This document shows positions 33,492-45,946 of a stretch of 64,000 bases of DNA, one piece after another. The notes under the pieces are model-generated. The model saw nothing but the letters and a program-made list of their open reading frames with translations. It did no database searches and was not told the origin of the DNA. Origin of the DNA: Isoetes taiwanensis (lineage: Eukaryota > Streptophyta > Lycopodiopsida > Isoetales > Isoetaceae); the NCBI GenBank assembly GCA_021234155.1, contig JAJEKV010000044.1:11924803-11988802 (forward strand), in the 5' to 3' direction. A program made the translations under genes and the position numbers. The first letter of the stretch is position 1; every line of letters starts with the position of its first letter.

Positions 33492-33915
33492 TGTTGAATT
33501 TAGAATTGATTATCTAGCTAGTTCAATAGCACAATTTCAACTTGTATGAAATCAAAACCATAGCAATAATTATTCAATGGTCATTATTTCATAGAGCAAA
33601 TAAACAATGAGTCCAAATATGAAACACTGTAGCAATGAACTTATCTCATTAGTCCCGACAACCCAGCATCCACGGATGAATCCGATCTACAAATCAGTGC
33701 GTATAATCACCTGCAATCCAATCCTTCTTATATTAACATGGTCGGCACCGATTCAGTAACCATTAACTTTATCTTGTAACCATTGACTGTTGCTAGATTA
33801 TCCTGTGCCAGATATGTGCCAGATATGCTGTGTTTCCTTTCCATACATTCTCAGATTTCTCTGTTATCACATGGATCAACAGGATATTTATTATAATATG
33901 AACATAACTTCTTCA
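33492..33915 (-). repeat. 5' LTR of the minus-strand copia, internally deleted
   Basis: 424 bp. Same termini as the 3' LTR. It lacks the segment after 'ggcaccgattcagtaa', which rejoins at 'ccattaact'. The deletion removes nearly a third of the LTR. Confidence 0.9.
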
Positions 33916-33943
33916 GGAGATGCGTGCAACCCTTGTAACAGAC

Positions 33944-35229
33944 CTGCCATGCAAGACAAGTACCATTCATATGAGAAGTGCTACAAGGTCCAACATGGCC
34001 ACCATCCTCCATTGTGATGGGGGTGGAAGGATCTCTAGTAGAAGATTGGCTGAGTTGAAGGAGCTCTCCTGAGAAGGGAAGCCATGAGAAAAGGCCAATG
34101 GATTTTCACGAACCAAAGGAAAAACCCTTGGAACACCTTCCCATCCTCCCCTCCACCCCCCAAAACAAAAAAAGCTCACGACATCTTCAACAAGGGGCCC
34201 AAATAAAATAGATCCAACCCGACCACCAAACACAACAAAACCAAAATAAAAAGCTGGAGAAAAAAATAGCACTAAGAGAACTTTCCGAGGGACCAAAAAT
34301 TGCTAAAAACAAAGTCCATATGCAAAAGCTATGCAAGATTAAGCAGGCCAGCACTGTCGCCATCACCATGGCACCCGTCTGAGTGCCTCCCCCATCATCA
34401 ACCTTGACAACTCTTGCTTGGTATCTATCAAGAACTATTTAGGCAATACATTTAATAACATACTGCCATTCCTTTTTAGTTCCAACACAATTCCTTCATA
34501 GAATTCAAGGGTTTTATTCTCAACACTTGCCACAATTATTGTTATGCTTGAATGTTACCTCTACTTATGGTCTAGATAGTCTTAAAGAAGAATCTAATGA
34601 CCATATGCGCTCTATATAAGTAGAAGTACAACTATGAAGCTTGCATTCATTGGGATACCCGCGTGGATGCAGGAGGTCTGTAAAGAAGTTTTATGTATTA
34701 GTGTAACTCGTTTTTTAATTCGTGGGCAGAATGAGCTTTATGAGTTGCTTTATAAGTGATTTCTTAGTTGCTGAGGAGAATCGAACTGAGTATCTGGAGT
34801 ATAATGAACACTAAGCAAGAATCATGATGTACATATAAACCAATATCTAGAAGAGCAATTCAGATTGTCATGCAAATGTTTTGATTCCGATGCCGTGTTG
34901 ACGTGCTCGTGTGCTTGATGCAACCTATCCAGAATTACAAGTCTATCCAGTGGTATACTTTTAGGAATATGGTGAGTGCGCGCGGACACTTGCTGCATGG
35001 GTTAATACATGTTAGCTACTAACGAAGTCGATGGTAAATATGTCTAGACGTATAATTGTAACTTTTATGCTGATTAAAGCAAGAGTTCGATTCAAATGTT
35101 AGTCGAAATGTGCATAAGTAGAGAAAAAACCTTTGAAGCATAGAACAGGTAATTTCTTTATTGCTTTATTTGTTTTATTATTGTGTTATTTCTGATGTCT
35201 CTCTTGTTTTCATATGTATAAGAATAGAA
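33944..35229. other. Intergenic, nothing recognised
   Basis: Open minus-strand frames near 33967-34369 are hydrophobic by composition only and start without a proper ATG context. No domain, repeat boundary or RNA gene is seen. It includes a purine-rich stretch at 34010-34280. Confidence 0.35.
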
Positions 35230-36035
35230 TAGAATAGTTTTTTTAACGTCCACGGAGACCAATAGGTCATGGGACCCATACAATGGGCTAGTACAATCAT
35301 TACTACTAGGATTAAAAAACCCCTGCCTCGAAAGGTTTTCAAGGGAAAAACCTTTGCAGTAATGATGATACTAGACAAGCAGAGATAATGACTACTGAGG
35401 GCTCAGTAATTGCAGACGTTTATCTAGAACCTCAAGTATGTATAATGCCAAGTCATGCACAGATGGTGCTCTGAGAAGTTGTGGAAGCGTGGAATGGAAT
35501 GCTAAGGTCAAAAAATGATTCCGGACTATCTCAAAAGCAGGGCAACTCAGAAGAGTATGGCTTTCATCTTCAATAACAGAATCGGCAACATGCACATAGT
35601 CTAAGCTTCGCCGGCAATGCGGCCGCTCCCATCTACCTGTCTCAATCCGTAGCTTGAGGGACCCTGTGCGAATTGATGCAATAGCTACAAGCTTGTTCCT
35701 GGACAATGAAGCAAGCAAATAAGCTTGGGGCCCTGGTGCCAAGGTGGGATTTATGTGTGCATGATAATGACCGTTTTTCACTTGGGTCAAAGTGATTTGC
35801 GTCCCATATCTTTTGAGAAAAAACGACCATTGAGATATTGTTGCAAAAGCTCGGGATCGAATGGCAAGCATCGAAAGCTGATTACTTGTTTACCCCCAAC
35901 GGGCAAACCATGTAGTGCAAGCCAAGTGTGCAATGGATGTTGTAAACAATCCATGATAACGGAGACAAAAGAATGTTTGATGCTATTTACCAGAATGAAC
36001 TTAAAAGAGTTGACGAGCTTGATCGTTTTGGTCAT
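35230..36035 (-). pseudogene. LINE ORF2 C-terminal fragment with 3' end
   Basis: The minus-strand frame 35392-35871 shows the cysteine/histidine tail that follows the reverse transcriptase in non-LTR elements: LRIETGRWERPHCRRSLDYV, then VIEDESHTLLSCPAFEIVRN. An upstream piece in another frame (35787-36035) reads CLQHPLHTWLALHGLPVGG and RCLPFDPELLQQYLNG. The 3' end is near 35237, at a short T-run after a small aatag repeat, which is probably the remains of the poly(A) tail. The RT core is absent, as expected for 5' truncation. Confidence 0.65.
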
Positions 36036-37269
36036 AGCTAAACTTCTACTTTGGTTGATTTTGTTGTTGATAATAGCAATAGCAGTGTGACTGCTATTCT
36101 TGAGACTGTTGTTCCTATTGTCAATACTTGCTACATTGCATCTCTAAAGCAGAGTAGTTGTCCAATTGTTGATATGTCAGTTGTTCTACCAGCTACAGTT
36201 GAAGAAGATTTAGAAGAAGATTAGCAAGGATTTTGAGATGCTTGTTTGACATGCATTAGGAACGTTTATGCAGTTTGCTAATATTTCTAGTAGAAGTTTC
36301 CAGATTTGTAGCAATGTAATGCTACAAATGACAGGAAAGTTTGCAGATGGTGAAAAAGTAGCTCAAGAACTTGTTCTTGTGATTTCTATGTTTTTGTAAT
36401 GTTGTGAATTGAATTCATGATTCAAGTGAAATTGTTGTATCACATTTTGGATTTTAAATACACTTTTTGATTTGAAATTCGACCTCTTTGATGATGTGAA
36501 TTTGTAGTTTAAACGTATAATGTAGATTTATGGATTTAACTGTATTTGTACTGAACATTCTATGTTTAATTTTGAAATCATAGAATGTAGAGTAAAAACT
36601 TGCAAAGCGTCAAGTAAAATAGGAATGTACAATGAGAATTGAGAGCAAATAAGAAAATCACTTTCAAGCTTAACATTCCCTAAAAGAAGATATTCCATGT
36701 GGCAGCATAGGATTGGAAGAGGGGACAACAATGTTGCCACTTGATGTTTACTGTATACAATTATGTCAATGTAAGTGACGTTCTCATGTGAAAACACTGC
36801 CTTCGCGTATTAGCACGTTGCCAGTGTTTCCACATGAGAATGTCACCTGAAGTCGCATTTTCATTATGTGAAAAGCTGCTACTTGCAGTTCTGAGTTCAG
36901 AATGAGAGGTAAATTAAACTTAATGGAATGTGATGTAAATTGCTGAACATTCGAGTAAAATTTCTGCGGCGATGCTTGCTGTGAATTCATCGTTTGAAGA
37001 TGTGCCATGTGGCATGATCAAATTGGACACCGATCCATAACTTCGAGTAACTAGTTTCTAGGTGAACAGAACGTTTGAGTCATATGCAGAATGTGGGGTA
37101 AAATCTTGGAATGTCATGAAAAATTAAATGCAAAATCTATATTACTTCCTTTAAAAGAATCAACGCCACATGTAAACATACGATTGGCAAAGAACGCGGA
37201 ATGTAATGTAAGTGGTTTTCAAGAAAGCCTCATGGTTGTGGGATTCTTGGGGATCCACAAAACTGCAAG
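36036..37269. other. Upstream region of the phosphoglycerate-mutase-like gene
   Basis: No domain found. Near 36780-36850 'tgtgaaaacactgcc' and 'gccagtgtttccacatgag' form an imperfect inverted repeat of about 25 bp. A first exon of the downstream gene could lie here, but I could not place one. Confidence 0.3.
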
Positions 37270-39798
37270 ATGTTCATCCTTACTACTACTCATATTTTTA
37301 ATTCAATTTCTCCACAGAAGCTGCAACCTTTAGGTTCTGAAAGACCTCACAAGAATTGGGTTCAAAAACCCATTGTGGCTATGACCTTGCCGGATAAATT
37401 TCAGGTCGGAGTTCGCCTAGCACGGCTTGTTACGGCTTTCACTTTATCCAGCTTTCTCACCTTAGCACCTTTCCACAAGGAGCAGGCTATAGGTGGAGGT
37501 TTATTCCTAATGCCACCTAGCCAGTTAAACAACAGGTGAGTTTAAGCATTTCTGCAGATGCTAGTGATGATTCTGCCGCGGTGTAATCTGGAGTCTGTTG
37601 TTAGTTGATCAGTTATTATTTAGTGAGAGCTGGAGAGTCTGAATTTGAGAGAAGAGGGATTATCAACACGAACCCAGTGGCCAAAACGTCCATTGATAAT
37701 GGGTTGTCTAAGGAAGGGGCACAGCAAAGCCTAAAGGGCGCTCTACACTTGAAAGAAATGGGAGCATGTGCTGGAAATTGTTGGATATGGGCTTCTATTA
37801 CTCAACGGGCATATCAGACTGGTGAATTGATTTCTTACATCAACAACGTGTCCCGAAGGTTTGCATTCTTATTCCACCATTTAGTTTCAGGCATAAACAT
37901 TTGGCATTATGCTGTATGAGAATCACATGATTGAATTAATTTTGTTGTTTTTTATACAAAGGGCAAGTCAACGTACTACTATGCTTACCTAATAAGCCTG
38001 TATCCAATTTCACAGCCGTCTTGTCCCAGAATATAGCTTTTTGGATGCACGTGGTTACGGATCTTATGAAGGAAGGGAGCTACAGGCAGTTAATGAGGTT
38101 ATTATGTCATTTTTTAATTCATGGCATTTCTTGTGACCTTTGATTACATCTTCAATGATATTACATCGATGATAAAATACTATTCCCAGGAGCTGTCATG
38201 GTTATTTAGCACCATTACTGAAGGATTTCATGCCATTTCTTGGCTCTGAACAAATTTTGAACAAGCATGCATGTATCGGAGAGGGCAAATTTAGTCTAAA
38301 TGTGAACATGGACTGTTAGAGCAGAAATTGAGCTATTTGTCAATCAGCCAATTTTAAATATTTGCTATGTGTGAGATAAACAGTTCTCTACTTGATTGAT
38401 AGGCCTTCAGCTGCTATAATTCACATGAAGCCATGCACCATTTATAGTGGCCAAATCATGGCATATAATCCAAGCTGAAGTTTCATAAAGTATATATAGT
38501 GGTTCTTCCCTGCTTGTTACATCACTGCCTCTTTAGCGATCCAATAACTCCACAGCAGCTTATGAGATATTATGACCAGAAAGTTGTGTCCATGAATTTT
38601 TTCAAAAGGAAAGAGCATTCTTCACTGTTGAAGGAAGACCCTGGATCCGGAACATAGTGTGAATGAGGACCGTTAAGAGAAAAGGAAGTGCGCTGATCCC
38701 GAAGGGGAGAGGTAACGGTCTCTAAAAGAAAAAACTGCAAAGTCTACAAAAACATGAGCAGTCATTTCAGAAGAGCACATGTGTAGCAAGAGATCAAAGG
38801 CCGATACCAGAACATATCTCAAAGTGACTAAATACCATTATGTTTATGTTTTTTTGTCTATTGTAGTTATTTTAATGCTAAGGAAGATGATGCCCTCCAA
38901 ACAGGTCTAAGATGTTAGATTCATCTGGTCTCATAGACCTTGCGGGTCTTTAGTAGACATTAATAAAAAATTTCCTTCTTTGAATGATTATCCTTATTGA
39001 CACTAATTGGCAATCTTCTTGGCAGATATATAAGACTGACCTGCAGTCTCCAGATATACGACCTTTTCCAAACACAGATGGAACACCAAATGAGAGTGTG
39101 AAAGATGTTTTTGTACGAGTTACACAGCTAATGTCAATATTAGAGACGCAATTTTCAGGACAGTCAGTAATTATTGTATCACCAGACTCAGATAATCTAT
39201 CTATTCTTCAAGCAGGCTTAACTGGTCTGGATCTTCGCAGGTATGGTACTCTACTAAATTCATCTCTTTTAATTCTTTAACTTGTGCTAGTACCAATGTT
39301 TCCATATCTCCATATGCTAGCTTTTTTTTTTACTATGCTTTGGCCACAGTGTAATAGAGGGGAAGATCTGAGCCATATTGGAAAGTGGTCTGATCTTTCT
39401 TTGTGTTGCGTACTCCACAATCAGTTTTTGAAGTTGAAACTGATTCTTAGTAGCATCCATTCAGCACAGGATATTAGAAGTGTTGTATTATATCCTCCAT
39501 ATCAGCTAGAATTTACTCCATGTCAAAAAGATGAACATATATTGGTCTTCAACACAGCCTAGTTTTTCTTCTTTATTTCAAATTGCATGTTGTGATTGTA
39601 TTCGTCTCAGTTTGCTTGTAGGTGCTAATGTTCTCATAGCATGTATGAAACTTATCAGAGTTGATGTTATACAGGCATAGTGATCTGGCATTTGCTCCTG
39701 GGGAAGTGAGGTTCGTTGATGCTAATACATTACCAACTCCACCTCCACTAGTAACTGGCCTTCGAAAGTGCAGTACTCCACCAAAGTGTTGGAAATAA
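37270..39798 (+). CDS. Phosphoglycerate-mutase-like (histidine phosphatase fold) protein lacking catalytic His
   Basis: Five exons with consistent phases and GT-AG ends: 37270-37535, 37613-37858, 38016-38097, 39026-39240 and 39675-39798. Spliced, it reads QLNNS-YYLVRAGESEFERRG, NTNPVAKTSIDNGLS, CWIWASITQRAYQTGEL, LVPEYSFLDARGYGSYEG, GTPNESVKDVFVRVTQL, VIIVSPDSDNLSILQAGL and APGEVRFVD, ending KCWK-stop. This matches a conserved plant group of histidine-phosphatase-fold proteins. The usual LVRHGE is LVRAGE and the usual SHG near the C-terminus is SPDSD, so neither catalytic His is present. It is probably a pseudoenzyme or has another role. The N-terminus is uncertain: ATG at 37270 or 37381 (MTLPDKFQVG), and an acceptor-like ctccacag at 37318 could mean a missing first exon with a transit peptide. 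No frameshift or stop interrupts it. Confidence 0.8.
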
Positions 39799-40365
39799 TG
39801 TCCACAGATTTGAAACCGTGCAACACCTGAAATTCTAATACAACATTGAAAACGTAGTCCAATAATGATAAGATGAATTTCAATTAAACATGTAACATGA
39901 ATATACACATGAGCTACTTGCATGGTCTTCAAACGGTGCTTGACTGGTTATTGCGGGACATGACCATATATATACACACTTAAAACAATGTCCTATAGAA
40001 TTCTAGGACAATACTGTGTCGTGGACGAAGCTTATGGCATTATGATTATGATGAGCTATACCAAGCATGGATAAGATTGCTAGGACAAAACCTATTGAAA
40101 TTGCTTTGATTAATTTTGCACTCAAATTTGCAAGCTAATTTGCACCTCATAAGATCTAGTTATCTCTATCAGCATAAAGTCATACAGAACACTCTAAACC
40201 TATGCGTCCTACAATAGGTAGATATTACTTTTAACATCCACATGAACCCTATAGACGGGCTATGGGATGGGTTTATACATAGTGCGACTTTGGGTGGTCT
40301 CGAACTCGAGGCCTACAGTAGCTCTAGAACCTTCATGATGCTACTATCTCACGATTTAAATGACG
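39799..40365. other. 3' flank, nothing recognised
   Basis: Presumably holds the 3' UTR and terminator of the mutase-like gene in its first 200-300 bases. No clear element boundary is seen before the T-run at 40366. Confidence 0.35.
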
Positions 40366-42900
40366 TTTTTTTTTTTTTTTTTTTTTAGAAGGATGAACAA
40401 AATTTTTATTAATCAACAAGAATAAGTACAACATGAATATTTCTCATCTAGTCGTGTAAGCAAAAGAGGGTGCTGCTGGAACATGAGCCTACGACACCAT
40501 GTGCTTACTCTATACTAGATAAGTAAAAGGAGATAAGGCTCTGCTTAAGAGTCTAACCGCATTGAACCTGTAACCGCGTCAAATCCGATGTGACTACTGG
40601 AATCTCAGGAGAGTTTGACAAGACAATATTATCTTCAGCCAAATCAGCCCACTGAAGTGGAGCAAAGTGACCATATGCCATAGGAGGAGCAGAATCACGA
40701 ATAGCAAGTTCTGAGGAGAGCAGGAAAATACGAGGTGCTAGAACCCTTATCTCGACTTTCGAGGTTGATGAAGAACGGGTGGATGTTTAGGTGGAGGGTG
40801 AGCACCACGACGATCAATGTCCATGTACTGCCCACAAGCCTCTTCAACTTGCTCTTGCGACCTTTGAATCTCATCCAACCTTTTCAACCTCACTCATTGA
40901 TCCAGCAGCAGAGGCATGGGACCAACAGCTGGAATAGATGTAGAGAGTCACAGGGGGATGAGAGACATCTATTGAAGAAGGAGCAGAGCTAGGAGTAGGA
41001 TTTGTAGCAGAGGCAACTAGAGGAGCCCTTGTAGGAGTAACTTAAATTGAGCAAAGAGGGGGCCTCGGGGAACATGAGAGCCCATTCTGCAGGCCATTTA
41101 ACAATCGTAGTTTGAGCGAAAAAGAACATGGGACCCACTTTGAACAACAATTGTGCGAGGCGCATCCGCGATGAATGGGGCGTGCTACACAAATCTTACT
41201 AATGTCATTGGTTACAGCCTAGCAATAGCAGAAATGAACTTAGAATCTTGAAGCTCTGGAGGAAAATCTTCAATAGCAATCCAGAATATGGCACATAAGG
41301 CATCTGGCTTACCTGGAAAAGAGCCAGGAACATACTGTTGATACAACAAGAAATGTTTCCACATAGGATCAACAGCTCGTTCTATGAGTCGCACCACCGG
41401 CTCAGGAGACTCAAACATCAGGAGAAAACAACGTTGATCTTTGGGCACGAGCTTGATAGATTGATACGCAGGAAGCCCTAATTTGTCTGGAGCCCAGATA
41501 ACTAAGATTCCACGCGCTTCAGATCCAAAAAGGGGCTAATGAAGTAACAAACAACAGAGCATGAAACTAATTGCTCCACATGAGGACAGTGAGTCTCATG
41601 ACTGATCTCTGTATCACAGGGACCCCAAAGCGCTCAAAGGTTGACCCGCACTCCTGAACCTCATAAAACATTTTAGCTGGTGGTAACAAAATATCCATGG
41701 AGTCTTGCTTGGCCTGCAATTGTTAAAGATAGGATACAACTTCTTTCTTATTATTGTCGACCATGGTGGCAATGGCTTCTGATACACGAAGTGAGGTGGC
41801 TGGAGATGACACACCTTTGCATAGCCACTCAGAGAAGGGGACACCTATAACTCTTGCCACTGTGTCAGAAGACCTCCAAGGTGTAGAGTCCGAGACATGC
41901 GGCGTGGTTGAAGAAAAAGCAATCCCAGGCTTGTTCGAGGGAAGAGGGGGAAACTCCTCCTGCCTTGAGGAATCTCCAACGTGCATTGGATGTTCTTTTT
42001 GTCCAGAAGGGCCTCCTTCATGTGGGAGATTCCTGACATGTGTTGGGGATGCAACCTGTGTCACATTCTTCAGAGCAGGAGCTACTAATCTCATTTGTTC
42101 TGAAGAACTTCCAACGTGTGTTAGAGGTGCCTTTGGAAGTATCAACTTTCCAGTTCCAGGGTCGCCTGTACCACACTGCCTCTAGAATCATGAGATATAG
42201 GGTCAGACGCTACTGGAAGAAACATGAGCATGAGGCAATGCCAGCGGATTGAGGTGCACAGAGGCCTGCCTCTCCTGCCCCTCAGATCCAACTGCCACTG
42301 ATGATAGCAAACTCTTAGGAGAAGAAGGGGCACCTTCACGAGCTAGTTTCCGAGCATCTCGAACACTAATCTTTGGAGAATCTATAGCATATTCCCTTTC
42401 ACCATTGCTCTGTATTCCATTAGGATTACCAGAGGAGCGCTTGGAAGGACTACGAGTTGCTTTTGCCATCTCCACTAAAAGGGGCCGAGATTTTAGAGCT
42501 CAATAGTCCTCCACATAAGAGTAACTTCTGCTAAACTTAAGCACCTTGAAAGTAACATTCCACGAGCTTTCCAAAGAGCCCCAGCACACCTAAAAATGCC
42601 ACCAAATGCATGAGTTATGGCAAAAAGAGGATTGCAGCCAAACCCTAACACCACCAATAAAGGGTCAGAGATGTCAGGCGATTTTCTGCTGCCAAAACAG
42701 TCTAATCATCATACAAACTACATATCAACGGAAAGAGCATGCAACGAGCTTTTCAAAGAGCCCAGAATTACTGAAATCTGACATGGAAATCAAAAGTTAT
42801 GTGCCAAGCGAGCGAGTGAAACCACGGGTGCCATCACCAGCGCCCTTCAGCAAACCTTCTCCGATCAATCTGTGACATGGTGATGGTATGTCCTGATTTC
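40366..42900 (-). mobile_element. LINE-like element with ORF1 (DUF4283-like) and poly(A) tail
   Basis: A 21-T run (40366-40386) followed by agaaggatgaacaaaattttt and 'attaatcaacaag' is a reversed LINE 3' end. On the minus strand an ORF1-like product begins at 42475 region (KATRSPSKRSSGNPNG, SVRDARKLAREGAPSSPKS) and continues in other frames at 41723-42145. At 41212-41448 it shows a DUF4283-type fold: RCFLLMFESPEPVVRLIERA then FWIAIEDFPPELQDSKFISA. That domain is typical of plant LINE ORF1 and binds nucleic acid. No endonuclease or RT is found between it and the poly(A). The element is therefore either internally deleted or ORF1-only. The 5' boundary near 42900 is approximate. A roughly 60-bp 'aacgagctt(t/c)tcaaagagcc' motif is repeated at 42560 and 42746 in the presumed 5' UTR. 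Confidence 0.5.
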
Positions 42901-43159
42901 TGTATATATATAGTTTGAGAATTAGCTCTCCTCCAACTGTCAACGATGTCCAATCATCTTGATGGCGTTCATCTCACATTTTTGCTACTATTAGCTTCAA
43001 AATGAAATATGTTAATGGTATCTAGTACAATTTGCAAGCCACGAGAGGGGCAACCCCTCCACGTGTCAGAATCTTGTTTCTTTTTGGATTTAGTGAGGAA
43101 TGGCCACAAGCATGCTTTCATCATAACTAGACGATCTTCACGCAATCAAAGCATATACA

Positions 43160-45640
43160 GCTCTAAAGATTGTGGCACTCATCCTCAATGATTCCAAATT
43201 GGCAGCACTGACAAAGTCTCTCCTCACATGCCTCCCCAAACCATCTGCATAATTCTAAGGTCCTGTTGCGAATTGAAGCGACGAGTCTGTGTCTTTTTAT
43301 GGGCAGATGGGCACACGCATACCTTTTGAACCACATGCAAGCATGGGCTTTATCCGGCACTAGTAGGGTGTTGTCTTGACCTGTTCCAGGGTGCTAGCAT
43401 CCTAAAGCTTGCTGAGGAAACAAGTATCAAGGTACTGCCTCACGTTATGGCGATCCTCTTTCTGTTTGCACCTGTATGCACCTGTGCTCTTGCATATTCT
43501 ATCAAGCTAGCCACTGAGCTCGCTTCTCCTTCTAGCATGCTTTGAGATGTTGCGAGCCCATTTCTACAGTCTAAGCCAAGTTGGGGAGACGAGCATCATC
43601 CATACTGACCACCTTCTGAAAAGATATGAGATGGCGATCGAGGGTCGCACTCTGAAGAGGCAAGAAACCATCTCCTGCAAACGAATCTGGTATGGGACTG
43701 TGGCCTGAGCGAGGAAGGAAATCTGCACCTGCTCCAAGTCATTCCAGACGGCCAGAGATATTATTAAGCATTAGACTTTGACCCCATAAAAATGGGCTCC
43801 ATCAAGACGCTGAACAAGTGCGACTGATGGGCCCAGTCATACAATTACGCTTTGTGGCTGTTGTTCTATATCGCATACAGTGCCTTCCAAGCCACTGTCA
43901 CTCCTAGCCAGATGAGAGTATCCCAGTACGTGGTAGAAGGGAACTCTAGTCCCAAGTACTCGTAGGTGGGTGTTACCTCTATATTTTAGCCCCGATAAGT
44001 ATATGAGGGAGGCCTTGGCTGACATGAGAACAAGACAAGAAACACCTTAGTCTTAGCTAGATTAACGAACATATTAGTGGCCTGGCAAAAAGTGTCCAGG
44101 GCATCCAGATGGCATTGCATGTCTTCCAAGGTGTAAGCTAAGCTGCCTAGTAAACTGGTATAGAAGTTGAGCCTCCCTTCCCCCCCTCCCTCGGCGCCCC
44201 CATTCTCCCCAAGTCAGCTTTCGACTGATCAATGTGAAGACCAAATAGTGTGGGGGAGAGAGGGCAAGCGGACCCCAATACTACCGCTGAATGGTTGGCT
44301 TGAGGATTTCAACCAGCTTCAGCATATCTCATACATACTGCATTTTGTAGGTCCATAGGGACCTCCAACTGTGGCAATATTTCCTACAACGTTTCCTAAG
44401 GCACAATGCCAAAAGCCTTGGCAAAGTCAATGCAACAGCAATATAGGTGTTGCCCGTGATTCTTGCTATCTTCCACTATAGTTTGCAATGTAAAAATGTT
44501 GTCAATGGTTGAGTGTCAGGGCCTGAATCCTGCATGCATTAGGTCTCGTACTTCAGCCCATCTCGTTAACTACTTTTCAATAATGCCGGCCAACAATTTT
44601 GCAAATATGAACTGACCATGATTGTTCAGAATTGGCAGGGCAGTATGGATCATCTGTTTCGTAGATAGGAACAACCCCGCTAGTGGTCCACTGCGGGCAA
44701 GCCTTACCGCAATGCCCTGTTGAACGCCCTATTAAACAATGTAGTTAGGATCGACACTATGGTGCCCTGCCCTTTTGAGCAACTCTGCATGCATGCCATC
44801 CAAGTCAGTTGTCTTCTCATTGAATAGATGCTATGCTGTAAGTCTTTGGATGGCGTCGGCCTCATGATTTCGACACTTGGCCTATCTCTGCGGAGGTGTT
44901 CTTTGCTTTCGCGTTCCCCAGAGGATCATATAGCTGCTGTAAGTATTGCACTCATTGCTCAAAAGTGATGTTGCTTGTAGGCTGTATAGGCCTTCTTAGC
45001 ACCCTTCACCAGAAGGTCTTGGGACGACGGTCCAAGAGATAGAACATTTACCTTTGATGCTTTGTAATGTATCTAGCCCTCTTACCCCGAGGAAAGTGCT
45101 ATTGCCCGACTTCGTGTTGGGGGCAAGATCAATGACCTATCGAAACCCATTGTAGATGACCAAGTCCGGATGTTACACATGTGAAGCAATCAATGCACGT
45201 GATTGTATAGGTTTTGTCATCCGTTGTCCATGGCCAAGCAACCTCTATAAGTGGAGCTATAAGACGTCTTGTGCAAAAGCATAAAACTTTGTTAGTTATT
45301 CTATCCCCGTGTATGCATTAAAGTCCCCAAGCAATATGATATGGCCTAACTATCTATGATGTTGTATGTCATCACATAGATCGACATACAGGTCCAGTTT
45401 ATCCACATCCGAGTGACAGCGATAAAAGGTAGACTCTGCATGAGGGAACTAGCATGCTGCCACGAGGAGGGGGTCGCCACTGCAATGTCGGACTCGTATC
45501 CACATGTAATGATTGTGTCTGTCCTCTTGTGCAAGGAGACAGATGGTACCAGGGTTCTTATACAATAGCAGGCAGTACCCCCATGTCGAAAGTTACATTG
45601 AAAAGATGAAAAAGGAAACAATTTACAGTTGGAATTGCCA
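43160..45640 (-). pseudogene. LINE ORF2 relic: endonuclease, reverse transcriptase, zinc tail
   Basis: Reading down the minus strand, an AP-endonuclease remnant (45346-45621) leads to the motif GHIILLGDFNAYTG near 45300-45345. The RT follows in many frames. Near 44400-44560 one reads STIDNIFTLQTIVEDSKNHG and then CIDFAKAFG, the equivalent of the LINE motif 'DFxKAFD'. The piece at 43837-44025 (YLSGLKYRGNTHLRVLG, VPFYHVLGYSHLARS) lies after the catalytic domain. The C-terminal zinc-binding tail is at 43163-43360 (ERLCQCCQFGIIEDECHNL). Dozens of stops exist. The 3' end and tail cannot be fixed. A second fragment of the same family lies at 63550-64000. Confidence 0.75.
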
Positions 45641-45716
45641 TCAATTTATGTCAAATTTTGTCAAATAAGAGTGGAGGCAAAGCGGAATTCATTTCACCTC
45701 CTTGCCTATATTGTCT

Positions 45717-45878
45717 CATCCCTGGCTTGCTATGTATTTAAGTGTAATGGCCTATGAATGGAGATTATGCCTTCCTTTCTACTCTCTTTGTACGTACCAT
45801 CCCTAGCTTGCTATGTATTTAAGTGTAATGGCCTATGAATGGAGATTATGCCTTCCTTTCTACTCTCTTTGTACGTAC
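45717..45878. repeat. 81-bp tandem duplication
   Basis: Units 45717-45797 and 45798-45878 are almost identical (catccctggcttgctatg...ctctttgtacgtac). A diverged third copy lies at 46455-46512 (catcccttgcttgctaggtc...ggcctatggaaggacattat). Confidence 0.9.
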
Positions 45879-45880
45879 CG

Positions 45881-45946
45881 AGCAAGCAATGATAAAAAGA
45901 TGGATGTTATTACTAAGCAAGCAATGATAAAAAGATGGATGTTATA
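45881..45946. repeat. 35-bp tandem duplication
   Basis: agcaagcaatgataaaaaga and tggatgttat occur at 45881 and again at 45916, directly after the 81-bp duplication. Confidence 0.85.

Larger units (their letters stand above)
28542..33915 (-). mobile_element. Full-length copia retrotransposon, minus strand, TSD GGAGA
   Basis: The LTRs at 28542-29151 (3') and 33492-33915 (5') both run TGTTGAATTT to ACTTCTTCA on the plus strand. GGAGA flanks the element on both sides (28537-28541, 33916-33920). The primer-binding site (reverse of gctctgatacca, 33479-33490) sits one base inside the 5' LTR. A polypurine tract (reverse of ctctcccttcat, from 29152) adjoins the 3' LTR. The 5' LTR lacks about 186 bp present in the 3' LTR; elsewhere the two are almost identical, so insertion was recent. 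Confidence 0.92.

Noticed and set aside
33967-34369. Hydrophobic minus-strand frames
   Set aside because: Composition effect of a purine-rich plus strand; no domain, no proper start, no splice support.
41754-42185. Cys-rich plus-strand frame
   Set aside because: Antisense to the LINE ORF1-like reading, which has a recognisable domain; the Cys content follows from the opposite strand.
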